This document shows positions 1 to 6,494 of a stretch of 8,171 nucleotides of DNA, in pieces. Source of the stretch: a bacterium (lineage in GTDB: Bacteria > Oederibacteriota > JAJYGY01). Within the stretch, counting starts at the first letter, position 1; each line of letters opens with the position of its first letter. The DNA lies in assembly GCA_021790555.1 (NCBI GenBank), contig JAJYGY010000227.1:1-8171 (forward strand). The letters are read 5' to 3'. The notes beneath the pieces are model-generated. The model ran no database searches. It saw only the letters and a list, made by a program, of their open reading frames with translations, and had not been told where the DNA came from. Made by a program: the position numbers and the translations under genes.

Positions 1-42
1 CACCCAGCCGGCGAGTTCCTCCTCCCTGCTCAGGGCGGACAC
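1..42 (-). CDS. Start of an unidentified protein (N-terminal 14 codons only)
   Basis: Seven bases after the FtsA-like stop codon, a GTG at 40-42 opens a frame that stays open to the window edge and reads MSALSREEELAGWV. A GAGG ribosome-binding motif (48-51) overlaps the preceding TGA and sits five bases before the GTG, a spacing that supports this start and suggests translational coupling to the upstream gene. The charged, helix-prone sequence looks like a normal cytoplasmic protein start, but 14 residues are too few to name a family. A second, stronger AGGAGG-like string (about 19-25) lies inside the frame and is most simply the coding of the Arg-Glu-Glu-Glu run, although a start beyond the edge cannot be excluded. 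Confidence 0.45.
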   Translation of the reverse strand, partial: MSALSREEELAGWV

Positions 43-47
43 GTGGG

Positions 48-51
48 CCTC
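48..51 (-). promoter_or_regulatory. Ribosome-binding site supporting the GTG start at 42
   Basis: The minus strand reads GAGG followed by five bases and then GTG. The site shares bases with the stop codon of the FtsA-like gene, an arrangement typical of coupled translation. It is the main reason for choosing the GTG at 40-42 as the start of the partial gene. Confidence 0.4.
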
Positions 52-2212
52 ACGGCTGCTCTTCCCGGGTCAGGACGACCTCGGCCCCGTCCGGAAGCAC
101 CGTGGTGGCCCCGGCCGGCAGGCCGTTGACCAGGATCTTCAGGGCGCGGTTGGCCCCGCCGCCCGGCTCCAGCGGGGCCTGGGCCAGCAGGGTCATGGGC
201 GTGACCTGGAAGGCCGGGTCCGGAGAAATGCGGATCTCGGCCCCGTCGATGAGGAACTCGTCGACGCTGACCTCCCGGTCGTTCATGAAAACCTTGGCCG
301 GGGGCCGCGGCAGCCGCAGGGGCCGGCCGTTGACGGTGAAGCTCAGGGGCCGCGAGGCCTCGGGCGGAAGCACGTCGCGCAGGCTGATGTGCGAGCCGCC
401 GTTGGGGTCGAATTCCACGTCGTCGCCGGGCGCCAGCAGCCTTTCCAGGCCGGCCTCGGCCCCGTTGACCCTCAGGCGGTAGTTCCTCTGGGTGAGCACG
501 CGCGGCTCTCCGTCGACGCGGATGGCCACCACCCGCGAGAACAGGCCCTCCAGGGCGAAGCCCATGGCCTTCAGCAGGGCGTCCATGCTCCGGCTGGTCC
601 TCACCTCAAGCCGGGCCTGGTCGGGCAGTTCCTCGTCCGCCTCGGCCGGCCGGCCGTTCATCAGCACCGACGGCGTGAGGGCCCGGGCCTTCCCGTTGAA
701 GCGGAAGGGGATCTCCGAGATGCCCGCCTCCTCGAGGGCCTGCCCCACGGTCAGGCGCCCGTTGCCGCCCGGCAGACCCTCCTCGAAGGTCAGCTCGTCG
801 CCGTCGCGGAGGGCGTCGTCGAACCCCGCCACGCGGCCCTCCAGCAGCACCCGCGCCGGGGTGCCCAGGCCGCCCTTGGCCGTCTTCATCTCGCCGTTGA
901 GGCTGTAGCTGAGGGCCAGGCCGGGACGGCCGAAGAAGTGCCTTACCTCCTTGCCCGCCGCCACCAGGGCGTCGAAAACCGAGAAGCGCTGGCTCAGGTT
1001 CAGCACGTCCACGCGCTGCCCGTTGACGCGGAAGTGGGCGAAGGGCAGGCCCTGCCCGCGCAGGGCAGTCAGGGCTATCCCCAGGGGCGTCACCGCCCAG
1101 ACCCGGTTGAGCCCCTCGGGCAGCCCGGTGAAGGCACGCTGCAGGTTGGGAAGGCGCTGGCCCACCCGCGAGGCCGGAATCCCCAGGGCCTCGGCCAGCA
1201 TGCGGTCCAGCCCCGGCACCTGGCTGCCTCCACCCACCAGCAGGGCCGCCTGGGGTGGATCCCCGCCGTTCATCTCCAGTATCCTTGCGGCCACCTCGCG
1301 GGCCGCCTCGGCCAGGGCCGGCTCCAGCACCCGGTAGACCGATTCGGGCGGCAGGCTCAGGGGCTTGTCGAAGAGGTCGCGGGCCTCCAGCAGGTCGGCG
1401 TTGCCCAGGTCGCGCTTGAGCCGCTCGGCCTGCTCAAAGTCCACCAGGTAGGCGTCGCAGAGGCGCTCGGTCAGCTCGTCGCCGGCCAGGGGCACCATGG
1501 CGAAGGCCGTCACCACGCCGCCGCGGGTCAGGGCGATGTCCGAGGTTCCGGCGCCCACGTCCACCAGGGCCAGGTTGAGGCGCCTCAGGTCGGCCGGGAT
1601 GGCCACGGACAGCGCGGCGATGGGTTCCAGGGTGAGGCTGGCCAGGGAAAGCCCGGCCTGCTGCAGGGCCGCCACCAGCGATTCCAGCACGATCCTCGGC
1701 AGGAAGGTGGCCAGCACGCGGATCTCGGCGCGGCGGCCGCGGTGCCCCTCCAGCGATCCCAGGGCCACCCCGTCCAGGCTCGAGCGGGTGACGGCGTAGC
1801 CCACGCAGTAGCTGGCCGAGGCGGCCTTGACGTCCGGCAGGGCCAGCCTGGCCTCGCGCACGGCCTGCAGTTCCAGGGCCCGCACCTGGTCCGGCCGCAG
1901 CGAGGCCTGGTCGCTGAAGTCCCCGCCGGCCTCGCCCTGCTGGGTCAGCAGCGACCTGCCCGCCACGGCCACGTGGGCCGCTTGGAGGGGCCTTCCGCAG
2001 GCGGCTTCCAGCTTCTCCTTCAGTGCCCGGACCGCCCAGGCCACCTTCTCCACGTGGTGCACCTGGCCGTCCAGCATGGCCCGTTCGGGATGTTCCAGGA
2101 CCTCCCAGGCCGGGATGCCGGCCTTGTCGCCCTCCCTGGCCACCAGCAGGCCGGCCACCTTGCGGGTGCCGATGTCCAGGGCAAAGAGCAGTTCCCCGTC
2201 GCGTTCCGCCAT
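50..2212 (-). CDS. FtsA-like actin-fold ATPase with tandem C-terminal beta-grasp-like modules
   Basis: A 720-residue protein with two halves. Residues 1-390 fit the FtsA/actin fold: phosphate-1 loop DIGTRKVAG (13-21), an SHS2-type insert (about 76-187), LEPIAAL (196-202), phosphate-2 loop DVGAGTSDIAL (218-228), a PLAGDELTERL segment (241-251) like the Thr-containing loop of FtsA, and adenosine motif LLVGGGSQVPGL (324-335). ATP binding is therefore likely. Residues ~393-719 are unlike FtsA: recurring V/F-NG and DGDE-type turns mark about five diverged modules. True FtsA is about 420 residues and ends in a membrane-binding amphipathic helix; none is visible here, nor any signal peptide or membrane segment. 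The ATG at 2210-2212 is preceded by GGGGG four bases upstream. It follows cheC by 37 bases and is probably co-transcribed with the chemotaxis genes. A polymer-forming or scaffold role near chemotaxis, motility or pilus machinery is inference. It should not be equated with divisome FtsA; PilM is a more distant alternative. Confidence 0.85.
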   Translation of the reverse strand: MAERDGELLFALDIGTRKVAGLLVAREGDKAGIPAWEVLEHPERAMLDGQVHHVEKVAWAVRALKEKLEAACGRPLQAAHVAVAGRSLLTQQGEAGGDFSDQASLRPDQVRALELQAVREARLALPDVKAASASYCVGYAVTRSSLDGVALGSLEGHRGRRAEIRVLATFLPRIVLESLVAALQQAGLSLASLTLEPIAALSVAIPADLRRLNLALVDVGAGTSDIALTRGGVVTAFAMVPLAGDELTERLCDAYLVDFEQAERLKRDLGNADLLEARDLFDKPLSLPPESVYRVLEPALAEAAREVAARILEMNGGDPPQAALLVGGGSQVPGLDRMLAEALGIPASRVGQRLPNLQRAFTGLPEGLNRVWAVTPLGIALTALRGQGLPFAHFRVNGQRVDVLNLSQRFSVFDALVAAGKEVRHFFGRPGLALSYSLNGEMKTAKGGLGTPARVLLEGRVAGFDDALRDGDELTFEEGLPGGNGRLTVGQALEEAGISEIPFRFNGKARALTPSVLMNGRPAEADEELPDQARLEVRTSRSMDALLKAMGFALEGLFSRVVAIRVDGEPRVLTQRNYRLRVNGAEAGLERLLAPGDDVEFDPNGGSHISLRDVLPPEASRPLSFTVNGRPLRLPRPPAKVFMNDREVSVDEFLIDGAEIRISPDPAFQVTPMTLLAQAPLEPGGGANRALKILVNGLPAGATTVLPDGAEVVLTREEQP
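56..1036 (-). repeat. Tandem diverged protein modules (about five) in the FtsA-like protein
   Basis: Within residues ~393-719 I align modules at about 393-482, 485-537, 541-603, 608-665 and 670-719 (bases 767-1036, 602-760, 404-592, 218-391 and 56-205). The shared pattern is a short helix such as FSVFDALVAAG (409-419), TVGQALEEAG (488-497) or SMDALLKAMG (542-551), then a strand ending in NG (SLNG 437, FRFNG 503, FTVNG 625), then a second strand with NG/ND/EG and a closing turn: DGDELTF (470), PGDDVEF (595), DGAEIRI (657), DGAEVVL (708). The helix, NG turn and DGDE turn resemble the ThiS/MoaD type of beta-grasp domain. The modules are diverged in protein sequence, so this is not a DNA-level repeat. 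No C-terminal Gly-Gly tail, as used by sulfur carriers, is present. The boundaries are by eye. Confidence 0.55.
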
Positions 2213-2227
2213 TTTTCCCCCAAAAAA
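2212..2227 (-). promoter_or_regulatory. Homopolymeric leader with ribosome-binding site before the FtsA-like gene
   Basis: On the minus strand the leader reads six T, five G, then five A, the last A being the first base of the ATG. The G run (2217-2221) is the only purine-rich candidate ribosome-binding site and sits four bases from the start. Three adjacent single-base runs are unusual in this GC-rich sequence. Confidence 0.45.
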
Positions 2228-2249
2228 TCCGGCTTGGCGTCGCCCGCCT

Positions 2250-2867
2250 TCAGCCGGTGGTCTTGACCGAGCCCAGGATGACCTCCAGGGAGGCCTGGTC
2301 CGGGATGAGGAGGAAATACCCCTTGATCACCTGGGTGTCCTCCAGAAACTGGGTGGTGATGCACAGCAGGTCGTCGGTGGGCAGCCCGTAGTCCTGCGAC
2401 ACGGTGTCCAGGATGGCCCCGGCGATGTCGAAGACCAGGTTGGGCACCGAGGGGATGAGCAGCAGGCCCAGGAACTCGCTGAGCGCGTTCAGGTAGGCGC
2501 TGGCCAGGATGTTGCCCGTCTCCTTGATGGCCGAATGCCCCATCTCGGAGAGCACCTTGGTCGACCCCACGGCCTGGTTGAGCAGCATGTCCGAAAGGTT
2601 GATGGCGCTGGCCCGGGGCAGCAGCAGCAGGATCCGAGCCGTGGCGTCGCCCAGCACGTGCATGGTCACGCCCGCCACCAGGGTCTCGGGGGGCCCCACC
2701 AGGGACGAAACCTGGCTCAAGGGCAGGACGCGCACGTCCGGCACCGAGATCATGATCTTGCGGCGCAGCAGCTGCGACAGGGCCGTGGCGGCGTGGGCCG
2801 CCCCGATGTTGCCCACCTCGGCCAGGGCGTCCAGCTGCGATTCGTGAAGGGATTTCAGGTCGGCCAT
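2250..2867 (-). CDS. cheC: CheC, CheY-phosphate phosphatase
   Basis: A 205-residue protein, close to the usual CheC length of about 200-210. CheC-family proteins dephosphorylate CheY-P through paired Glu and Asn residues and also bind the receptor deamidase CheD. Both conserved motifs are present: E17-VG-N20 in LAEVGNIGAAHAATAL, and E116-TG-N119 in SAIKETGNILASAYLNAL, so both active sites look intact, unlike the single-site CheX. There is no FliN-like C-terminal domain, which argues against FliY. The ATG at 2865-2867 is preceded by GGAG with five bases of spacing. It starts 21 bases after cheA stops. cheD, often the neighbour of cheC, is not here; the FtsA-like gene follows instead. No signal peptide or membrane segment is seen, so it should be cytoplasmic. 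Confidence 0.93.
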   Translation of the reverse strand: MADLKSLHESQLDALAEVGNIGAAHAATALSQLLRRKIMISVPDVRVLPLSQVSSLVGPPETLVAGVTMHVLGDATARILLLLPRASAINLSDMLLNQAVGSTKVLSEMGHSAIKETGNILASAYLNALSEFLGLLLIPSVPNLVFDIAGAILDTVSQDYGLPTDDLLCITTQFLEDTQVIKGYFLLIPDQASLEVILGSVKTTG

Positions 2868-2888
2868 GGAGGCTCCAGGCTACAGGGT

Positions 2889-4937
2889 TCAAATCAGGCT
2901 GGGAATGTCCAGGATCAAGGCGATGCGCCCGTCCCCCAGGACCGTCACGCCGCCGAAGCCGCGCACGCCCTTCAACAGCCCGCCCAGGTTCTTGATGGCG
3001 ATCTCCTGCTGCCCGATCACCTCGTCCACCATCAGGCCCACCCGGCGGTCGGCCGTCTCCGCCACCAGCACGGTGAAGGTGCCGGGCAGGGGTCCCTGGC
3101 CCCCGGGGGTCTCCAGCAGGGCGCCCAGGCGCAGCACCGGAAGCACCTGTTCGCGCAGAAGCACCACCTCCTGGTTCTGCATCACGCGAAGGTCGGCGGG
3201 GCCGTATTCCACGGCCTCCACGGTGTTGGCCACGGGCACGGCGTAGATCTCGCCGCCCACGCGGACCATCAGGGCCTGGATGATGGCCAGGGTGAGGGGC
3301 AGGCGCAGGTGGAAGGCCGTGCCCTGTCCCTTCCTGGATTCGATCTTCAGCCCCCCGCCGAAGGATTCCACCTTGGTCTTCACCACGTCCAGGCCCACTC
3401 CCCTTCCGGAAAGGGAGGTCACCTTCTCGGCCGTGGAGAATCCCGGCATCAGGATGAAGCGCACCGCGTCGGCTTCGCCGAACATCGAGGCCTCGGTCTG
3501 GCTCAGGTAGCCCTTGGCCAGGGCCGACTGCCGCACCTTTTCCGAGTCGATGCCGCGCCCGTCGTCCCGGATCTCGATGAGCACCTGGTTCTTCTCCCGG
3601 CTGGCCATCAGGCGCAGCAGGCCCGCGGCCGGCTTCCCCTGGGCGCGCCTTTCAGCCGGGCTTTCGATGCCGTGGTCCAGGGCGTTGCGCAGCAGGTGCA
3701 CCAGGGGTTCGGAGACCTCCTCCAGAAGGGTGCGGTCGCACTCGATCTCCTTGCCCTCCATCCGCAGCTCGACCTCCTTCCCAAGGTCGCGGGCGAGGTC
3801 GCGCACCATGCGGGGAAAGCGGTTGAAGATGTGGTCCACCGGCACCATGCGGACGCTCATCACCTCGTCCTGGAGCTCGTCCACCACCCTCTCCAGCTGC
3901 GAGAGGGAATCCTTCAGTTCCTTCAGGTTGCTGGACTTGCCGATCTGGCCCAGGCGGATCTTCTGGGTGACCAGTTCCCCCACCAGGTTCATCATGGCGT
4001 CCAGCCGGTCGACGTGCACCCGGACGCTCTGCTTGGCCGGCGCGGCCCCCGGCGACGACGTCCCCTCGTCCAGGAGTTCGGCGGCCTCCTCCTTCGCCGG
4101 CGCGGCGGCGGGCGTCCCCATGGCGGGCGGCGCCGGCATGATTTCATCCTCCGGGGTGACGGGTTCCCGGGAGGCCGGCCCGGGTCCGCCCGCGGGCGCC
4201 GGTGCCGGGGAGGCCTCCAGGGCCTCGACCCCGCAGTCCGCGATTTCCATCACCTTCATGCAGGCCCGGCGCAGTTCCTCCGGGCCCTCCTGGCTGGCCA
4301 CCCACACGTCGAACCGGAAGTCGAAGCTTCCCGCTTCCAGCCGGGAAACCCCCGGCTCGGTCTTGAGGATCTCCGCCACCTTCTCGAGGTTCCTCAGGGC
4401 CATCACGGCCCGCACCCCCCGGAAGGTGCAGCTCTTCTCCACCTCCAGAGCGAGCCGGAACACGCGCTTGCCCTGGCTCCAGGCTTCCTCCAGCGACTTC
4501 CCCGGAGCCGCCCCGGGGGCCGGCACGGGCTCCGCCGCGGCCTCCCCGGGTTCCTGGGACGACTCCATGCCCCGCTTCAGGCGGACGATCAGGTCCGCCG
4601 GGATCTCCGGCACCTGGCTTCCTCCGGCCACCTGGCCGATCTGGTTGCCCAGCTGGTCGATGCAGGCGAACAGCAGGTCGATCAGGGGGCGGGTGACGGG
4701 AAGGGATTCGGACCGGATCGCGTCCAGGACGCTTTCCATCTGGTGGGTCAGCTCGGTGATGCCGTCGAACCCCATCGTGGCGGCCATGCCCTTGAGGGTG
4801 TGCGAGGCGCGGAAAAGCGAATGGACCGCCTCGAGGTCGCGATGGTCCTTCTCCAGCCTCAGGGTGCCCTCGTTGAGCTGCTGCAGGTGCTCCTGGGCCT
4901 CGCTGATGAAGATGTCGCGGTACTCGTTCAAATCCAT
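2889..4937 (-). CDS. cheA: CheA, chemotaxis sensor histidine kinase
   Basis: A 682-residue soluble kinase with all five CheA domains. P1 (HPt, 1-~105) carries the phosphoacceptor His46 in SHTLKG. P2 (~158-242), the CheY/CheB docking domain, is flanked by Ala/Pro/Glu-rich linkers (~125-150 and ~242-302). P3 (~303-365) is the dimerization helix pair beginning VRVHVDRLDAMMNLVGELV. P4 holds the ATP site: N box HLLRNALDHGIE (414-425), G1 DDGRGID (458-464), F box ILMPGFSTAEKVT (495-507) and G2 GRGVGLD (511-517). P5 (~548-682) is the CheW-like regulatory domain. All catalytic motifs are intact. It would autophosphorylate under receptor/CheW control and phosphorylate CheY and CheB. The ATG at 4935-4937 directly abuts the cheB stop (TGAATG), with AGGGG (4944-4948) six bases upstream inside cheB, so translation is probably coupled. 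Confidence 0.97.
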   Translation of the reverse strand: MDLNEYRDIFISEAQEHLQQLNEGTLRLEKDHRDLEAVHSLFRASHTLKGMAATMGFDGITELTHQMESVLDAIRSESLPVTRPLIDLLFACIDQLGNQIGQVAGGSQVPEIPADLIVRLKRGMESSQEPGEAAAEPVPAPGAAPGKSLEEAWSQGKRVFRLALEVEKSCTFRGVRAVMALRNLEKVAEILKTEPGVSRLEAGSFDFRFDVWVASQEGPEELRRACMKVMEIADCGVEALEASPAPAPAGGPGPASREPVTPEDEIMPAPPAMGTPAAAPAKEEAAELLDEGTSSPGAAPAKQSVRVHVDRLDAMMNLVGELVTQKIRLGQIGKSSNLKELKDSLSQLERVVDELQDEVMSVRMVPVDHIFNRFPRMVRDLARDLGKEVELRMEGKEIECDRTLLEEVSEPLVHLLRNALDHGIESPAERRAQGKPAAGLLRLMASREKNQVLIEIRDDGRGIDSEKVRQSALAKGYLSQTEASMFGEADAVRFILMPGFSTAEKVTSLSGRGVGLDVVKTKVESFGGGLKIESRKGQGTAFHLRLPLTLAIIQALMVRVGGEIYAVPVANTVEAVEYGPADLRVMQNQEVVLLREQVLPVLRLGALLETPGGQGPLPGTFTVLVAETADRRVGLMVDEVIGQQEIAIKNLGGLLKGVRGFGGVTVLGDGRIALILDIPSLI

Positions 4938-6062
4938 TCAGAACCCCTGTCGCCCCGGGCCGCCCCGGACCCCGTCCAGCGCCTCCACCACCGCCCCGGC
5001 CATGCCGTCCAGCGGGACCATCCTGTCCGCGCAGCCCGCCTCCATCACCGCCCTGGGCATGCCGAAAACCACGCACGACGCCTCGTCCTGCGCCAGCACC
5101 GCTCCACCGGCCTTCTTGACGGCCCGGGCGCCCTTGGTCCCGTCGTGCCCCATGCCCGTCAGCACCACGGCCAGGCAGCGCCGGCCGAAGGCCCGGGCCG
5201 CGGAAAGGAAGAGCAGGTCCACGCTGGGCCGCACCCCCAGGACCGGCGGCCTCTGGTTCAGGCGCAGGACGCCCTCGCCACCCTCCTCGAACACCTCCAT
5301 GTGCCAGTCCCCCGGCGCCAGGTAGGCCATGCCGGGCGCGATCTTCTGCCCCTCAGCCGCCTCCCGCACCCGGATCTGCGAGGCGTGGTCCAGGCGCTCG
5401 GCCAGCGAACGGGTGAAGCCGGCCGACATGTGCTGCACCACCAGCACCGGCACGGGCAGGTCCTTGGGCAGGCGGGGCAGGAAGGCCGACAACGCCCGCG
5501 GGCCCCCGGTGGAGGCGCCCACCAGAAGGACACCGCCCCCCTCCGCGTCCGTCCGGACGGGGAGGACGCCCCCCTCGGCGGCGCGCGAAGGCCCGCCTGC
5601 CTCCCCCTCCAGGAATGGCAGCTTCTTGAGGTTGATGCCGTGGGCCACCTTGATCTTGGTGACCAGCTCCTCCGCCACCCTCTCCAGGTCCAGGGAGATG
5701 CTGCCCGAGGGCTTCTGGATGAAATCCACGGCGCCATATTCCAGCGCCTTGAGGGTCTCCTGGGCGCCCCGGGGCGTGTGGGCCGAAAGCATCACGCAGG
5801 GGGTGGGATTCTCCGACATGATGTAGCCCAGGGTCTGCAGGCCGTCCAGCCTGGGCATCTCCAGGTCCAGGGTGACCACCTGGGGTTTCAGCTCCCCCAG
5901 CTTGCGGATGGCCTCCATCCCGTCCCTGGCCGTGCCCACCACGGTCAACCCGGGGTCCCCGTTGACCAGCTTGCTGATCATCTTGCGCATGAAGGCCGAG
6001 TCATCCACCACCAGGACGCGGATCTTCTCGGCGGACTTCGCGGTTTTTTGCGGTTCGGTCAA
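4938..6062 (-). CDS. cheB: CheB, receptor protein-glutamate methylesterase/deamidase
   Basis: A 374-residue two-domain protein, near the usual ~350. An N-terminal receiver (~14-125) has acidic pair D20-D21, phosphoacceptor D66 in TLDLEMP, S93 and K117 in QKP. After a linker (~140-176) with an acidic, Gly-rich stretch, the C-terminal methylesterase domain carries the catalytic triad: S184 in GASTGGP, H211 in VVQHM and D307 in TGMGHDG. It removes methyl groups from (and can deamidate) glutamates of MCPs, giving adaptation once phosphorylated by CheA. The chosen start is a TTG at 6060-6062, the only ATG/GTG/TTG in frame between the cheY stop and the receiver core, preceded by AGAGG five bases upstream. 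A longer reading up to 6473 would run antiparallel in meaning through cheY in another frame and is rejected. It lies 29 bases after cheY and ends directly against cheA. Confidence 0.95.
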   Translation of the reverse strand: MTEPQKTAKSAEKIRVLVVDDSAFMRKMISKLVNGDPGLTVVGTARDGMEAIRKLGELKPQVVTLDLEMPRLDGLQTLGYIMSENPTPCVMLSAHTPRGAQETLKALEYGAVDFIQKPSGSISLDLERVAEELVTKIKVAHGINLKKLPFLEGEAGGPSRAAEGGVLPVRTDAEGGGVLLVGASTGGPRALSAFLPRLPKDLPVPVLVVQHMSAGFTRSLAERLDHASQIRVREAAEGQKIAPGMAYLAPGDWHMEVFEEGGEGVLRLNQRPPVLGVRPSVDLLFLSAARAFGRRCLAVVLTGMGHDGTKGARAVKKAGGAVLAQDEASCVVFGMPRAVMEAGCADRMVPLDGMAGAVVEALDGVRGGPGRQGF

Positions 6063-6072
6063 GCCTGCCTCT
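6060..6072 (-). promoter_or_regulatory. Ribosome-binding site and TTG start of cheB
   Basis: The minus strand reads AGAGG (6068-6072), five bases, then TTG (6060-6062). No ATG or GTG occurs in frame between the cheY stop at 6092-6094 and the receiver-domain core. This fixes the cheB start as TTG and gives an N-terminal MTEPQKTAKSAEKIRVLVVDD. Confidence 0.75.
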
Positions 6073-6091
6073 GACGTGAATGGGCTTCCCT

Positions 6092-6457
6092 TCAGGGTTC
6101 CAGGGCCCTCTGCACCGCCTCCAGCACCCGGGCCGCCTGGAACGGCTTGATGACGAAATCCTTGGCGCCGGCCTGGATGGCCTCGATCACCAGGGCCTGC
6201 TGGCCCATGGCGCTGCACATGACCACGGTGGCCCCGGGGTCCTCGGAAAGGATGGTCCGCACGGCGTCGATGCCGGAGATTTCCGGCATCACGATGTCCA
6301 TGGTCACCAAGTCGGGCTTCAGCGAGCGGTACATCTCCACCGCCTCGGTCCCGTTGCGGGCCTCGCCCACCACCTCGAAGCCCCCGCCCGTCAGGATGTT
6401 CTTCAGGGTGGCGCGCATGAAGGCCGCGTCGTCCACCACCAGGATTCTCTTCGCCAT
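6092..6457 (-). CDS. cheY: CheY, single-domain chemotaxis response regulator
   Basis: A 121-residue free-standing receiver domain, the normal CheY size. Key residues are all present: acidic pair D9-D10 in LVVDD, phosphoacceptor D54 in VTMDIVMPE, the switch hydroxyl S82 in VMCSAMGQ, and K104 in VIKPF; the aromatic switch position is F101 rather than the tyrosine of enteric CheY. There is no output domain. Phosphorylated by CheA, it would bind the flagellar switch (or another motor); CheC, encoded three genes downstream, is the likely phosphatase. The AMGQQ segment and the MRATLKNIL helix are typical of Bacillus/Thermotoga-type CheY. The ATG at 6455-6457 has a GGAAAGAGA purine tract (6463-6471) five bases upstream. 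It follows cheW by 37 bases and precedes cheB by 29. Its receiver resembles that of neighbouring CheB (similar DDxAFMR start). Confidence 0.96.
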   Translation of the reverse strand: MAKRILVVDDAAFMRATLKNILTGGGFEVVGEARNGTEAVEMYRSLKPDLVTMDIVMPEISGIDAVRTILSEDPGATVVMCSAMGQQALVIEAIQAGAKDFVIKPFQAARVLEAVQRALEP

Positions 6458-6494
6458 GGCCGTCTCTTTCCAACAGTGCCCCGGCCCCTCGGGG

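Noticed and set aside
50..2212. Calling the FtsA-like gene a standard cell-division ftsA.
   Set aside because: It is 300 residues too long, lacks a visible C-terminal amphipathic helix, and has chemotaxis rather than division genes as neighbours.
2222..2252. Possible terminator after cheC: a weak GGCG/CGCC stem followed by a T6 run.
   Set aside because: The stem is only four base pairs, the T run is about eight bases away from it, and it overlaps the leader of the next gene, so termination is unlikely.
389..2266. A 625-codon open frame on the plus strand opposite the FtsA-like gene.
   Set aside because: Same shadow effect: biased composition, no recognisable motif, and the minus strand carries clear FtsA-fold motifs with a plausible ribosome-binding site.
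2250..2867. CheX or FliY instead of CheC.
   Set aside because: CheX has a single active-site motif and FliY an additional FliN-like domain; this protein has two motifs and no extra domain.
2020..2892. A 290-codon minus-strand frame spanning the cheC/FtsA-like junction.
   Set aside because: It overlaps cheC and the FtsA-like gene out of frame, with a Gly/Arg/Pro/Ala-rich translation and no domain pattern.
1827..6074. A stop-free frame of about 1415 codons on the plus strand across cheC, cheA and cheB.
   Set aside because: It is antisense to strongly supported genes with intact catalytic motifs, and its translation is low-complexity (His, Gln, Gly, Leu, Arg rich), as expected from a GC-rich antisense shadow frame.
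6063..6473. N-terminal extension of cheB to a start near 6473.
   Set aside because: The extra residues are cheY read in the wrong frame. The TTG at 6060-6062 with its own ribosome-binding motif gives a normal CheB length.
6479..6494. CCCC/GGGG inverted repeat just after the cheW stop.
   Set aside because: Only four base pairs, no T run after it, and such short GC inverted repeats are expected by chance in this composition.
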